Below are positions 23,523 to 34,442 of a stretch of 64,000 bases of DNA, one piece after another (positions within the stretch are counted from its first letter, which is position 1; each line of letters opens with the position of its first letter). The stretch is taken from contig CM039466.1 in assembly GCA_022414725.1 (NCBI GenBank), positions 33,347,174 to 33,411,173 of the forward strand, in the 5' to 3' direction. The translations under genes and the position numbers were made by a program. The stretch is from Microglena sp. YARC (lineage: Eukaryota; Chlorophyta; Chlorophyceae; Chlamydomonadales; Chlamydomonadaceae). The notes below the pieces were generated by a model. It made no database searches. It was not told the DNA's origin and worked only from the letters and a program-made list of their open reading frames with translations.

Positions 23523-23684
23523 CAGTACATGTATGTGCTAGTAGCACTTAATGCATAAAAGGGCACATTTGGAGTCCAGTAGGGCACCAGGAAAATGAAA
23601 CATCATCATCATCACTTAATGAACATGTGGAAGATTATTTGTGAGGTGAATTTAGGTAGGTGTATCTGCTGAGCAGTGTGACGT

Positions 23685-23805
23685 TTACATTTAGATCGCT
23701 ATCTATGTCCGCACTTGCCTAAATGCTACTTTAGATCGCTATCTATGTCCGCACATTTAGGTCGCTATCTATGTCCGCACTTGCCTAAATGCTACTTTAG
23801 TCCAT
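23685..23805. repeat. Short tandem repeat, ~36-40-bp unit
   Basis: Three copies of TTTAGATCGCTATCTATGTC followed by CGCACTTGCCTAAATGCTAC, directly in front of the LINE ORF. Confidence 0.7.
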
Positions 23806-23823
23806 GAGGCACCTGAATTAGGC

Positions 23824-26800
23824 GTGGCCTGGATTCGCATACATGGAACACACATTGGTGTGTGCTATATCCCACATGCTAACAGCTCATACTACAAACA
23901 TGGTGACGAATACATTAGTATAGAGGACCACTTCCTCACTCTGGGTAAAATCATTGGGAACTTCCAGGAAAAAGGCAACGTTGTGGTGATGGGTGACTTC
24001 AACGCTCGGGTTGGTCTTGGTGTGGACAATGAAGATACCGAGTTAGGAGATGAACCAGTATCCCATACCAATAATACAGCCCCCAACCAAACCATTCAAC
24101 CGAGGTGTAGCATGGACACAGCTCCCCCCAATCGATTGGGGGGGGCCCTACTCCAGCTATGTGTAGTAACTGGTCTTATCATCCTTAACGGTAGAACAGA
24201 AGGTGATATGCAAGGTGCACATACCTTCTTTGCAAATGGCATGGACAAGAAATCTGTCATTGATTATGCGCTAGCCGCCCCTAGTCTTCTCAACACCCCA
24301 GGCGTCAAGTTTAGTGTGACTCCCAAGCATGACTGCCCTCTCAGGCCCGGGGGTAAAAAGTTTGACCACATGCCTATCACACTCCACATACCAGATGCTG
24401 CTCTTAGGCCTTCTCAAGGTACTATTAGTACACCTGCTGGTAGTAAACCTTCGCCCAAACTGAAATGGAAAGACAACTATGCCCAGATTTATGTGCACAC
24501 AATTAAGCGTGACCCAGACGTTAACCGATTACTTGACAATGCACTCCATAGCTCATTAATGGAAGATTCAGAGAAGGGGATTGCTAGTGCTATTGAACTA
24601 GCCATAAGCAAATGCACACCATGTCACAAACCTGTAGCTAAACGTAAGCACGGGCCCGTGAACGCATGGTATGATGATGAATGCAATCGTGCTAGACAGG
24701 CAGCAAGCCAAGCAGAACATCAACATGGCTCTAGCTCTGACTTGGCTGGTTCTATGCACAAGGAGTACAAGAGGATTCTCAGAAGAAAGAAGAGGAAGTG
24801 GCTAGAAACACGCATGGAGAACCTTCATACGAATCTTCGGCATAATCCGAAAAGTTTTTGGAAAGATGTGCGTGAGCCTAACAAGGCCACTACGGCAGAT
24901 GTCACAATTCATGATTGGACTGATTATTTTGCAGACCTCTTTGATGTGCAAGTAGGTATTGATCCAAGTCTGGATGCTAGGGACTTTGTCCCTCAAGCTG
25001 ATGGACCTCAGATAGAGGCCGCACCAACGTGGTTATGTCAATACTTTACCACCCAAGAGGTGTTTTCTGTTCTCCAATCCCTACGGAAAAACTCCTCCCC
25101 CGGGGTAGATGGTATCCCTGCAGAATGGTACAGATTTGCTTCCCATGAGGCCAACTCCCGATTTGTACAAGCTATGACTAACCTGTTTAATCTCATCTGG
25201 AAGACCTCTTACCCTAGCCAATGGGCTGCAGCTGCCTTGGTACCCGTACACAAATCCAAAGGCAGTGTTTATGACAAGGACAACTATCGAGGTCTTGCGG
25301 TGAGCAACTCCATAGGAAAGATCTTCTCCCTTTGCATGCTACGTAGACTAGATGATTGGTCAGAAGAATTCAACCTCAGAGCCGCTGGCCAATATGGATT
25401 TAGAAGTGGTAGGGGTACTGCGGATGCATCATTCATTCTTAACCATATTGTGGATAAATATAGAGAGAAGAAAAAACCACTCTTTGTGGCTTATGATTGG
25501 GTCAACAGAGACTTGCTATGGGATTGCTTAGCAAGGCTAGGAGTCAAAGACCCCTATCTTAGTATTCTGAAGTCCATGTATAATCATGTCGTTTTCCAAG
25601 TTCGCCTACATGGGGACATTGGATCCTCCTTTCCATCCCTTGTAGGAGTTAAACAAGGAGACCCCCTATCCCCACTCCTATTCGGTATGTTCATTGATAG
25701 AATTGAATCGTTCCTCCAATCCAAGCTCCCAAATGTAGGGGCTGAGCTTAGGGGAAAGATTCTGCAATTGTTACTTTATGCTGATGACCTAGCTATAATG
25801 GCAGAATCCCCGGCAAATATGCAAGCGATGCTTAACTGCCTGAGAGATTTCTGCGAGGCTACTAAGATGGCTGTGAATATAAAGAAAACTGAGATTGTCG
25901 TTTTCAACAAGCAATTCTGTGATGAAACCCGTATGGATCCTGATTACAAATTTGTCTATGATGGAGCACAGCTTTCTACAAAGTTATATTTTATCTACCT
26001 GGGATCCCTCTTTGTGGATGGTGACTCAAGCAATCGTGCAAAAGCTGCTTTTTCTAGGATGCTCGCTAAGGCCCAAAAGGCTCACCACATGCTCCGTAGG
26101 CGATGCCATACTATGGAGATATACAATATTGATATTCTCACCCACCTGTTTGATTCTCTTGTACAACCTATCCTGAATTTTGGCTGTGAGGTGTGGGCTC
26201 CTTCTATTCTGAACAACACACTTATCTCAAATGACCATGCTTGTGAGAAATGGCATAGAGGTATACTTAAACAAATGTTGGGTGTTTGCCAATCTACTAC
26301 ATCTAATATTATCATGGAAGAGCTGGGTAGAACCCCGTTGTGTTTTGCTTGGCTTAAACAAGCTTTGCGCTTCTGGAACAAGACCATAGATAAAGAACCT
26401 GAGGATCTCATTAGAATGGCTCTTGAGGAATCTTTTGATTCCAACACTGGCTGGGTTCATGACTTACGTTGTGCTCTCCACAAGCTAGGATCCAGTGAAA
26501 ACCTCAACATTTTGGAGGCTGTCGATGTCGAAGGTATTATGTCTGAAGTTTTTGAGTCATGGAGGTTTAAGTACCCAAGTGACACCAATGCAGTCAGAGA
26601 CATCCCTGATGAGAGAAGGGTTGGCTTTAAACGCCTCCGATACCAGAAATGGTTCGCAGCCAATAGCAATGATGAGAATGGCTTGATTCCCTTTACATCT
26701 GCCTTACATAAGCAGGATCAGATTCGTTCTATAGCACAGTTTAGAATGGGTTCCCATTGGCTGAACACAGAAAGAATGAGGGTGGTGGATAGAGCACACA

Positions 26801-27105
26801 TCCCTCGTTCAATGAGACACTGTCAAATGTGTGGGTTCCAAAAACCTGAGGATGAAATGCATATGTTTGAGTGCCCTTTTTATAATGATATTCGCCTCCG
26901 CTACCAGAAGCTGTTTACAGATATTTATAGGCATGTCCATGAGGATACCGACTTAACCGTATGGAATGTGGAATTCTGCGATTCCACATTCAGAACCTTT
27001 ATGAATGGAAATGGCACTAAGACTTTCTGGAGCAACCTAGCCGACTATCTTTCTACTTGTAGAAGAGCAAGACAGGAAGCCCTGGACTGCTTAGTGGCTC
27101 CGTAA
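23824..27105 (+). CDS. LINE ORF2-like endonuclease/reverse transcriptase, 5'-truncated
   Basis: A ~1,093-codon frame. Residues ~1-195 are the C-terminal part of an apurinic-type endonuclease/exonuclease/phosphatase domain (VVMGDFNARVG near residue 60; KFDHMPITLHI near 180); its N-terminus is missing, so the start shown is only the frame limit. The RT domain covers ~440-780: DNYRGLAVSNSIGKIF, AGQYGFRSGRGTADASF, GVKQGDPLSPLLF (~610) and the YADD box (~652). Motif A reads LFVAYDWVNRDLLW. Normal LINEs have about seven more residues there, including the first catalytic Asp. The C-terminus has a CX2C...HX4C knuckle (CQMCGF...HMFEC). The enzyme would nick target DNA and prime reverse transcription. 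The motif A gap suggests it is inactive. Confidence 0.9.
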   Translation: MAWIRIHGTHIGVCYIPHANSSYYKHGDEYISIEDHFLTLGKIIGNFQEKGNVVVMGDFNARVGLGVDNEDTELGDEPVSHTNNTAPNQTIQPRCSMDTAPPNRLGGALLQLCVVTGLIILNGRTEGDMQGAHTFFANGMDKKSVIDYALAAPSLLNTPGVKFSVTPKHDCPLRPGGKKFDHMPITLHIPDAALRPSQGTISTPAGSKPSPKLKWKDNYAQIYVHTIKRDPDVNRLLDNALHSSLMEDSEKGIASAIELAISKCTPCHKPVAKRKHGPVNAWYDDECNRARQAASQAEHQHGSSSDLAGSMHKEYKRILRRKKRKWLETRMENLHTNLRHNPKSFWKDVREPNKATTADVTIHDWTDYFADLFDVQVGIDPSLDARDFVPQADGPQIEAAPTWLCQYFTTQEVFSVLQSLRKNSSPGVDGIPAEWYRFASHEANSRFVQAMTNLFNLIWKTSYPSQWAAAALVPVHKSKGSVYDKDNYRGLAVSNSIGKIFSLCMLRRLDDWSEEFNLRAAGQYGFRSGRGTADASFILNHIVDKYREKKKPLFVAYDWVNRDLLWDCLARLGVKDPYLSILKSMYNHVVFQVRLHGDIGSSFPSLVGVKQGDPLSPLLFGMFIDRIESFLQSKLPNVGAELRGKILQLLLYADDLAIMAESPANMQAMLNCLRDFCEATKMAVNIKKTEIVVFNKQFCDETRMDPDYKFVYDGAQLSTKLYFIYLGSLFVDGDSSNRAKAAFSRMLAKAQKAHHMLRRRCHTMEIYNIDILTHLFDSLVQPILNFGCEVWAPSILNNTLISNDHACEKWHRGILKQMLGVCQSTTSNIIMEELGRTPLCFAWLKQALRFWNKTIDKEPEDLIRMALEESFDSNTGWVHDLRCALHKLGSSENLNILEAVDVEGIMSEVFESWRFKYPSDTNAVRDIPDERRVGFKRLRYQKWFAANSNDENGLIPFTSALHKQDQIRSIAQFRMGSHWLNTERMRVVDRAHIPRSMRHCQMCGFQKPEDEMHMFECPFYNDIRLRYQKLFTDIYRHVHEDTDLTVWNVEFCDSTFRTFMNGNGTKTFWSNLADYLSTCRRARQEALDCLVAP

Positions 27106-27395
27106 TTTATTATCCCTTTTTTTATCTTCTTCTTGTGACTTCTCATTTGTTAGCTTCTTACCTCCGCCACTGTAAGTGGTTGAGATCTGGGTCCGGCTCT
27201 AGGGGGTTTAATACCTACGCCACCAAAACGGTGGTTGGGAGCTTGATTTGTTTGTCCTCGACACACCCCTGATGTAATGGGGTTTTTTACTTTGTGGGTG
27301 CTTTTTCTTTTTGTTTAAAGCACAGAGTCTCATACACCCTCGCGGTGTCAAGTAGACTTTAACATGTAATGTAATGTAATGTAATGTAATTTAGA
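23824..27395 (+). mobile_element. Non-LTR retrotransposon with (TGTAA)n tail
   Basis: The ORF is followed by a ~265-bp 3' UTR and ends in about five TGTAA repeats (27365-27391). The same 3' UTR end recurs, strongly 5'-truncated, at 35410-35515. The 5' boundary is not visible. Confidence 0.8.
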
Positions 27396-28984
27396 TGAAT
27401 GGAGATAGGTGTACGTCCTCTGAGCACACAGCATACGATTTGAATTGTATGACATAGTTAGTAGAACCTGTCCGGTGTGGGCTTGTCTCGGGTCTTCAAA
27501 TTACAACTGCTTTAATTTTGAATTTAGATTGTTACATGATTCTTCAGCCAACTCTGGGTTGCTCACCTTCTGCCAATTCAAAGTCCCCCCGTGCGGTGCC
27601 CACATCAACCAGGGAGCATACTAAGAATTGTTACAAGGTTCTACCAAGTTCATAGCCACAGCGAGCTGGGGCCAAGCTGAGTAGGATGTTCGTGTCCTTG
27701 ATGGGCTGGCCGAAGAGGTGGCTTGCTCCAAGCATGCCCTTCCTGAAAGGCCCAGTGAATGAGCGTAGCCGCCACACATCTCAATTGATATGCTTGCTGA
27801 GCAGCCTACCTTCTTAGAATGTCCAGCAAGGGCAGGTGACGTGAAACATGGACCCCCCCCTTCCGATTATACCGGGGCTCCCATGATGGCTTTTTTTACC
27901 CGGCTGCACGTGCAATCAATTTTGATCTTCCCCCAAACTAGTACATTGTTTCGTGGCACAGACCAATTGGTTGCTGACTTGCTGTGACAACCTTCTCGGC
28001 ACCCTTGAATTATTGGATGGCCTCAAAGTCCTCCGTAGACCCCACGAATGAGCCATCTTTTTCCCAAAACTGGCGTGATGGGCTCAAAAAATCTCAGGCA
28101 AGAGGGGAGGGGAGGCGTCTCCTTTATTCGTGCTCACTCACTGTCACTCAGCAGAGCAAAGAGGGCTGTCCGGTGAAGCTCCAAAACATTGGCCTATTAC
28201 AAATGTGATTGCACTTAAGTTACGGCCATTCCCTCATGTCTGTCTAAACAATTAAAGCTATATCACAAGGCAGAATAATGATTTATTTTGTGCACCACCC
28301 CAGACTGGATGATGTCAGATAGGCATAAAAGCAGTTTTTTTGCAACCATTCCCTCGCGTCTGTCTGTAAATAATTTACGCTAGATCACAAGACAGAACAC
28401 GGCAAACAATCAAATACTAAAAATGTTATTGTAGTGAGTTGTGTGTGAGTGGTCGAGAAGCAATTATAGTGCACATGTGGCATTGGTGAGTGATGTGTCC
28501 AAACAGTCTGGATGGTGCTTCGCCCTTTGCCTAGCAGCAAGGAAGATTCAGCTGGACATAAGGTGAGCTAGACCTGCTCTCTGTCGCCATACGTTGTGCC
28601 CGTGCAACAGCTGGGACGAGGGATGTGCCAGGACATGGCAATGTGCATACAGGAAGATGGGCATCAAGGAACATGAATTCGCGCCTGTCTACAAGAGTTG
28701 TTTTCGGGGATGGAATGGGGTCAGTTGGAAAAAAGTTTCCCCCATCCCCCACCCCACCACCACACACATACACACCTTGCGTGGGGGAGGCCGAGGGGGG
28801 AGGCCGAGAAGCAGGGACAGAACTGAGGATGATTAAACTGAGGATGGCAGTCTCGGTAGTGGCTCGAATGGCACTTGGATCCCTCCGAAACTACCTGAAC
28901 CCCCAAAACCCCGATTGCCCAGGACGGGCAATTTAGGATGAAGGAATACGTGTCGTTATCCCAATTTCTGTAACAACATCGAAC
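27396..28984. other. Intergenic region upstream of DAHP synthase; possible coding relics
   Basis: On the minus strand 27780-27605 reads a plausible protein segment (FTGPFRKGMLGASHLFG, then IKDTNILLSLAPARCGYELG) and 28100-27980 another (EKDGSFVGSTEDFEAIQ followed by a stop). I do not recognise the family. They may be exons of an unrecognised gene or relics. The promoter of the downstream gene should lie in the last part; no clear TATA box was chosen. Confidence 0.3.
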
Positions 28985-31900
28985 ATGAGCCTATCAGTTG
29001 GAATTTCCTCCAGGCCAAACTTACTATCCTCTTCTGTCAGGCGCATTGGACCTGTCAGGGTCCATGCTGTCGCTAGCGTGGTCCCAGCATCTAAGGCATC
29101 GAAGGATTGGAGCCCCACCAGTTGGAGGTCCAAGCCTATCCTGCAGCAGCCCACGTATCCTGACAAGGCCGAGCTGAAGAAAGTGCTGGATGAAATTAAT
29201 CGCATGCCACCCCTGATCTTTGCGGGAGAGTGTCGCAATCTGCAGGATCGCTTGGCCAAATGCGCGACTGGAGATGCCTTCTTCTTGACCGGCGGCGACT
29301 GTGCTGAGTCTTTCGAGCGGTTCAACGCCAACAACATTCGGGACTACTATCGAGTGATGCTGCAAATGTCTGTGATTTTGGCTTTTGGAGGAGGAGTTCC
29401 CGTCGTCAAGCTTGGTGCGCAGATGCTTGTAGTAGGATGCAGATCTGAAGGATGCTGATCTGCAATAGCCTGACCTCCCCGCGCCCCGCCCCCCCTGCAG
29501 CTTGGACGCATTGCGGGCCAATTCGCCAAGCCCCGATCATCAGACAATGAGAAGCAAGGCGATGTGGAGCTCCCGGCGTACAGGTAGACAACTAGCAGCT
29601 GAACCCATGCACCGATGTTTTTTATTAGACTTCGAGCATAGTTGTTCTTTTCCCCCACTAGCGGCAGCTTCTAGGCACCTCCTTGGGCCAGCCACTAAGC
29701 TTGACCCAAATATCTCAGCAGTTCTGGGCAGCTCACTGTGTCTGCTTCAATGTGCTCTAGGTCGCATTTGGCTTGGCCCAAAAGCCAATCAAGGGAGCTG
29801 CCTTGAAGCTGTTGCCCATAGCTGAACAGAGAAGCCCTGCCTTCGAGCATGAGTGGATTTTGTAATTTGTTTTGTACTTACCATGAAATGTGGCATTTAC
29901 CATTTATCGACGTGTCTTGACCTGGTTGCAGGGGTGACAACATTAACGGACCCGAATTCACTTCTGAGGCTCGCATTCCTGATCCCAAGCGTCTGATCAG
30001 GTGCTACAACCAGTCTGCCTCTACTCTCAACCTTCTGCGTGGCTTCTCTTATGGAGGCTATGGAGGACTTAGCCGTGTCAGCGAGTGGAACCTGGACTTC
30101 ATGGAGGTACACAAAACTTTTTGTTTGGAATGGGGTGTGTTAGTGTATGGTGGGAGTGGGCGGGGGGGGGGGGGGGGGGGGGTCAGGCCGTTTATTCAAT
30201 TTTATTTGTACTTTCGTAACATCCTCGTCAGTGTCCCAAAACTTGTGTTTGGAAAGTGTGCACATTCTGAACGGTGCTGGATTCATGTGTTTCTCTTCCT
30301 TAGTATTGGAGACTTTATGGAGGTTCACGATTTTTGGTGGAGCCCTCCGTTTGGGGGGCGGGAGTCCCCAGATTCACCTTGTTACCCGTTTGTGCGACCG
30401 ACCGAAAAATTGAAGCCTGACACATCAGCCAACTGTCTCATAACTATCTGGCTTTGGTCAGCTCCATCGTTGCCACCTGTCATTCCGTGGCCAACACACT
30501 CCGCCAATTTTCAGTGTCGCTTGCGACGCTGCATACTACTTGTTTTGTTCGGAATGGGTGGACACTCTGAACGGTGTTGGATTCATGTGTTTCTCTTCCT
30601 AAGTATTAGACAGGTGCGCTTAATAATGCCGGCAACTAATCTCCATACTTCGTCAATTGAGCATTGTGCAACCAGAAGTCATCCTTCTGTAACTTGCTTG
30701 CTGGGAGCTTGCCACCGTTTTGCTTCACGCACACTATTTTTCTTTTTGGCTATGAGCAGCAGCTTCTAGGCAGCTCCCCTGGCTGGCTAATCAGCCAAAC
30801 CTAAAGCAACCTAGTGCAACTTGAAGCTGACGTAATCAGCTTTCTAGCGCCGCTGATTTTTAAAGGCTTTGCCTAGTGGCTGGCTCAGGGAGCTACCTAG
30901 AAGCTGCTGCTACTAGCTGAAAAGAAAAACAGTGCTCACACGTTTCTGCTGGTTAGCTGTTCCCTGAAACCAATGATATCATATGAGGCCGACAGTCTTA
31001 CTAGGCTAAAGTTGCCATGTACTGGTATATACAACATCGTATGATGCAGTTTGTATGATGTGATGTGATATGCCGGTCCCTACTGGGTAGCTGTTCCCTG
31101 ACACCAATCATATCATATGAAGCTGACAGTCTTACTAGGCTAAAGGTGCCATGTACTGGTATATACAATATTGTATTATGCAGTTTTTATGATGTGATGT
31201 GATATGCCGGTCCCTACTGGGTAGCTGTTCCCTGACACCAATCATATCATATGAAGCTGTCAGTCTTACTAGGCTAAAGGTGCCATGTACTGGTATATAC
31301 AATATCGTATTATGCAGTTTTTATGATGTGATGTGATATGCCGGTCCCTACTGGGTAGCTGTTCCCTGACACCAATCATATCATATGAAGCTGACAGTCT
31401 TACTAGGCTAAAGGTGCCATGTACTGGTATATACAATATCGTATGATGCAGTTTTTATGATGTGATGTGATTTGCCGGTCCCTACTGGGTAGCTGTTCCC
31501 TGACACCAATCATATCATATGAAGCCGACAGTCTGACTAGGTCAAAGTTACCATGTATATACAATATCATATTATGCAGTTTGTCTGACATCAAACTCGT
31601 CTTTGGTAAACATCATATGATATGCCGAAACCTAGTGGTTAGCTGTTCCCTGACACAAGTGATCATCTAGAGCTATTCACCCACGCCCACCCACACCCAC
31701 ACCCACACCTAACAGATATCCCCACCCCCACCCCCACCCCAGAGCTTAGCAGAGCTTGAATAGTTCATTGTAGCCCAGTGGCTGGTTCAGGGAGCTGCCT
31801 AGAAGCTGCTAAGAAAAGTTGACAAGAAAAGCCTTGTCCTCTTGTATCTTGTTTGCTGGGAAATTGCCACCATGCTGCCTTACACGTTTCTGCTGGTTAG

Positions 31901-33849
31901 CTGTTCTTGGATACAAGTGCCCATGTGCTATGTGCCCTTGTGCTGTTTGCCCTTGTTCCCTTTGATGTGTGCCCTTGTTCCCTGGGATGTGCGCCCTTGT
32001 TCTCTGGGATGTGTGCCCTTGTTCCCTAGGATGTGCGCCCTTGTTCTCTGGGATGTGCGCCCTTGTGCCTTGTGCTATGTGCCCTGTGTGCCCTTGTGCT
32101 GTGTGCCCTTGTGCCCTTATGCTGTGTGCCCATGTGCCTTGTGTGACCTTGTGCTGTGTGCCATGTGTTCCCATGTGCTATATGCCCTTGTGCTGTCCTG
32201 TGTGGCCTTGTTCCCTGTGATGTGTGGCCTTGTTCCCTGGCACAAGTGCCCATGGATGCAACAGGACACCGCCGAGGGGAAGCACTACAGGGACATCGCA
32301 AGTCGCGTGGAGGAGGCCATTATTTGTGTTCCCTGTACTATGTGCCCAGTGCTGTGTGCCCTTGTTACCTGTGATGTGTGCCCTTGTTACCTGTGATGTG
32401 TGCCCTTGTACCTGTGCTGTGCTGTGTTCCCTTTTTTCCTGACACAAGTGCCCACGGATGCAACAGAATACCGCAGAGGGGAAGCACTACAGGGACATAG
32501 CAAGTCGCGTGGAGAAGGCCATTATCCTTGTTCCCTGTACTATATGCCCTTGTTCCTCTGTGCTGTGTGCCCTTGTTCCATGTGCTGTGTGCCCTCGTGC
32601 CCTTAGATGTGTGCCCTTTGTTCCCATTGTTCCCTGTGCTATGTGCCTTTGTACGTTTGCTGTGCTGTTTGCCCTTGTTCCCTGACACAAGTGCCCATGG
32701 ATGCAACAGAACACCGCGGAGGGGAAGCACTACAGGGACATTGCAAGTCGCGTGGAGGAGGCCATTACCTTCATGATTGCCTCCGGAATGGACCCAGCAT
32801 CCCCTCTGATGCGGGAAACTGAATTCTACACTGGGCATGAGTGCCTCCTGCTCGATTATGAGGAGTCCCTCACTAGGGTGGACAGCACTACAGATGCCTT
32901 GGAACAGCACTACGGATGCTCAGCCCACTTCCTTTGGTGTGGTGAACGCACTAGGCAGCTGGACCATGCCCATGTTGAGTTCTTGCGAGGAGTTGGAAAT
33001 CCAATTGGCCTCAAGGTCAGTGACAAGATGCCGCCAAGTGAGCTTGTGTCCATGATCCACTGCCTTAACCCAGAGAACACCCCTGGTCGGCTATCCGTGA
33101 TTGTTCGAATGGGTGCTGAGAAGCTGAGCGAGAAGTTCCCTGCATTGTTGGAGGCTGTCAAGGCATCTGGTCAGGTTGTGACTTGGGTGAGCGACCCCAT
33201 GCATGGCAATGGTGAGACTGTGGCTGGAATCAAGACCCGTCGATTTGACAAGATCCGAGCTGAAATCGAGGCCTTTTTTGATGTCCACGAAGCGTGTGGC
33301 ACTGTCCCTGGTGGAGTGCACTTGGAAATGACTGGGGATGATGTCACTGAGTGTATTGGAGGAGGCTCGTTAGTGAGCGAGGACGACCTGGATAGCCGCT
33401 ACCACACACACTGCGACCCTCGCCTCAATGGAGCGCAGGCCCTGGAGATCGCTTTCCTGGTTGCATCGCGATTGCGAGAAAGTAAGTGCTGCTTGGAAGG
33501 TCAGGGAGTGTATGTGTGTGTGGTGTGGTGGTGGGGGGGGGAAGGTCAGAAAGTGTATAACGATCAACTGTGTATGGTCCATAGGTCCCCCAAAAAATCC
33601 TGGTTGGATCGCGATCACGAGAGAGTAAGTGCTGCTTAGAACTTATGCCTTGGGCACTAATATGATGTTCTCTTTGTTCTTCACTGTATATATGTCACTA
33701 AATATTTACTATATAATTGTTTCTGGCTGATCAATTTGTATGAGGCTGATCAATTTGTACCGCGGCCCACCAGGCGTTATCATTACTTTTGATGTAACAT
33801 CAATTTGTTGTCTGCCACCACCGCAGGGAAGCAGGCACTACTGGCCTAA
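28985..33849 (+). CDS. Plastid class II DAHP synthase (3-deoxy-D-arabino-heptulosonate 7-phosphate synthase)
   Basis: Exons 28985-29410, 29501-29583, 29932-30106, 32710-33481 and 33827-33849 give about 492 aa, near the plant length. It condenses phosphoenolpyruvate with erythrose 4-phosphate, the first step of the shikimate pathway. Residues ~1-45 are Ser/Arg/Ala-rich, like a plastid transit peptide. Class II signatures in order: [25 protein letters not shown] (metal-binding Cys), [42 protein letters not shown]-type [30 protein letters not shown] (His), GVHLEMTG (Glu), [10 protein letters not shown] (Asp). Intron 1 lacks an obvious GT-AG pair; the others are GT-AG, and phases fit. The last exon adds only RKQALLA and the stop. 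Start: first ATG of the frame with a leader-like N-terminus. Confidence 0.92.
29638..29840. mobile_element. hAT-like MITE family 2 in DAHP synthase intron 2
   Basis: Inverted arms GCGGCAGCTTCTAGGCACCT / GGAGCTGCCTTGAAGCTGTT. Flanked by a direct repeat CTTCGAGC (29630-29637, 29841-29848), extendable to CTTCGAGCAT. Confidence 0.75.
30155..30183. repeat. G-run (simple repeat)
   Basis: A homopolymer of more than 15 G in intron 3 of DAHP synthase. Similar long G or C runs occur at 18060, 35948, 36482, 39611, 42722, 45209, 53943, 55147 and 55860. Confidence 0.9.
30330..30565 (-). repeat. Dispersed repeat family E copy (AATGGCGGAGAGTGTTCG type)
   Basis: Inverted relative of 33920-34085, 61080-61275, 61335-61550 and 62215-62410, sharing TGCAGCGTCGCAAGCGACGC-, GTTGGCTGACGTGTCAGGCT-type blocks. 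It is bracketed by a ~45-bp direct repeat of intron sequence (TGGATTCATGTGTTTCTCTT at 30280 and 30580). Confidence 0.6.
30750..30940. mobile_element. hAT-like MITE family 2 in DAHP synthase intron 3
   Basis: Ends CACTATTTTTCTTTT and AAAAGAAAAACAGTG are inverted repeats; the inner arms carry GCAGCAGCTTCTAGGCAGCT and AGCTACCTAGAAGCTGCTGC. Confidence 0.8.
30945..31670. repeat. Tandem array, ~141-bp unit, about 5 copies
   Basis: Units run GGGTAGCTGTTCCCTGACAC, CATATCATATGAAGCTGACA, GTCTTACTAGGCTAAAGGTG, GTACTGGTATATACAATATC, TGATGTGATGTGATATGCCG. It fills intron 3 of DAHP synthase. Confidence 0.9.
31671..32229. repeat. CCCTTGT/TGTGCCC simple-repeat block in intron 3
   Basis: From ~31915 the sequence is a degenerate tandem of GATGTGTGCCCTTGTTCCCT and TGTGCCCTTGTGCTG. 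This polypyrimidine-rich tract immediately precedes the real exon 4 acceptor at 32709 as well as its two copies. A fragment of MITE family 2 lies at 31770-31815. Confidence 0.7.
32230..32526 (+). repeat. Two partial copies of DAHP synthase exon 4 start with acceptor
   Basis: Copies at ~32230-32322 and ~32435-32526 repeat the end of intron 3 (ACAAGTGCCCATGGATGCAACAG) and the first ~55-60 bp of exon 4 (coding [19 protein letters not shown] with small changes), then run into intron repeats. The intact exon starts at 32710. All three copies keep the acceptor CAACAG. Confidence 0.9.
33595..33645 (+). repeat. Partial copy of DAHP synthase exon 4 end with donor
   Basis: TGGTTGGATCGCGATCACGA followed by GAGAGTAAGTGCTGCTTA repeats the exon 4 end at ~33460-33500 (TGGTTGCATCGCGATTGCGA, then GAAAGTAAGTGCTGCTTG), including the GTAAGT donor. 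Confidence 0.8.
33755..33790 (+). mobile_element. SINE family A tail fragment
   Basis: GGCCCACCAGGCGTTATCAT followed by TACTTTT matches the 3' tail of SINE family A. It lies within the last intron of DAHP synthase. Confidence 0.6.
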
Positions 33850-33919
33850 GGAGCACTTGGGTGCCGCTTGAATAGATGTAAGAGATCTAGCTTGGACATG
33901 TAATCTGCGCAACCTGGCT

Positions 33920-34085
33920 CGGCAACAAGTTCTATGCAGCGTCGCTTACAAATGGTGGAGAGTGTTCGCAATGAAGGGACAGGTGGCAACGGAAGCGAGT
34001 TAGTTACGAGACCGTTGGCTGACGTATCAGGCTTTGTCTCATTCAGACGCACGGACAACGGTATGACCCTGGGGGGCAAAAATAA
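33920..34085 (+). repeat. Dispersed repeat family E copy
   Basis: Carries CAAGTTCTATGCAGCGTCGC, GGTGGAGAGTGTTCGCAA, GACAGGTGGCAACGGAAGCG and GACGTATCAGGCTTTGTCTC, as at 61080-61275. Confidence 0.75.
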
Positions 34086-34442
34086 AGTAGATCCACCTTG
34101 GCAAACTTGCAGAGATGTTCATTAGCAGGGGAGTTCAAAATGTACCTGTCTGCGTGTCAGCACACACACTCAGGAGGGGTGAGTGTGGGTTTTCACGCAC
34201 ACTTTCACTGGGGTGTGCATGCTTACACTCACATCCCAGACCCCCTTGTGTGTGAGTATCGCCACCCAGATTTTGAAAAATTGAAGACCTTCACACACTT
34301 TTTGGCAGGGGGGGCGTGCATGCTTTCACACACATTTTGGCAGGGACGTGCGTGTTTTGGGTGGGGAGGGGGGACTCTGCGTGTGCCTTGAAACTCTCAG
34401 AGGGTCGATAAGGGCAGTGTTGAATGTTCGTTGTTGAGGGTC

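Noticed and set aside
31842..32450. Cys/Pro-rich open frames ([15 protein letters not shown]...)
   Set aside because: Derived from the TGTGCCCTTGT repeat in DAHP synthase intron 3, present in several frames and on both strands.
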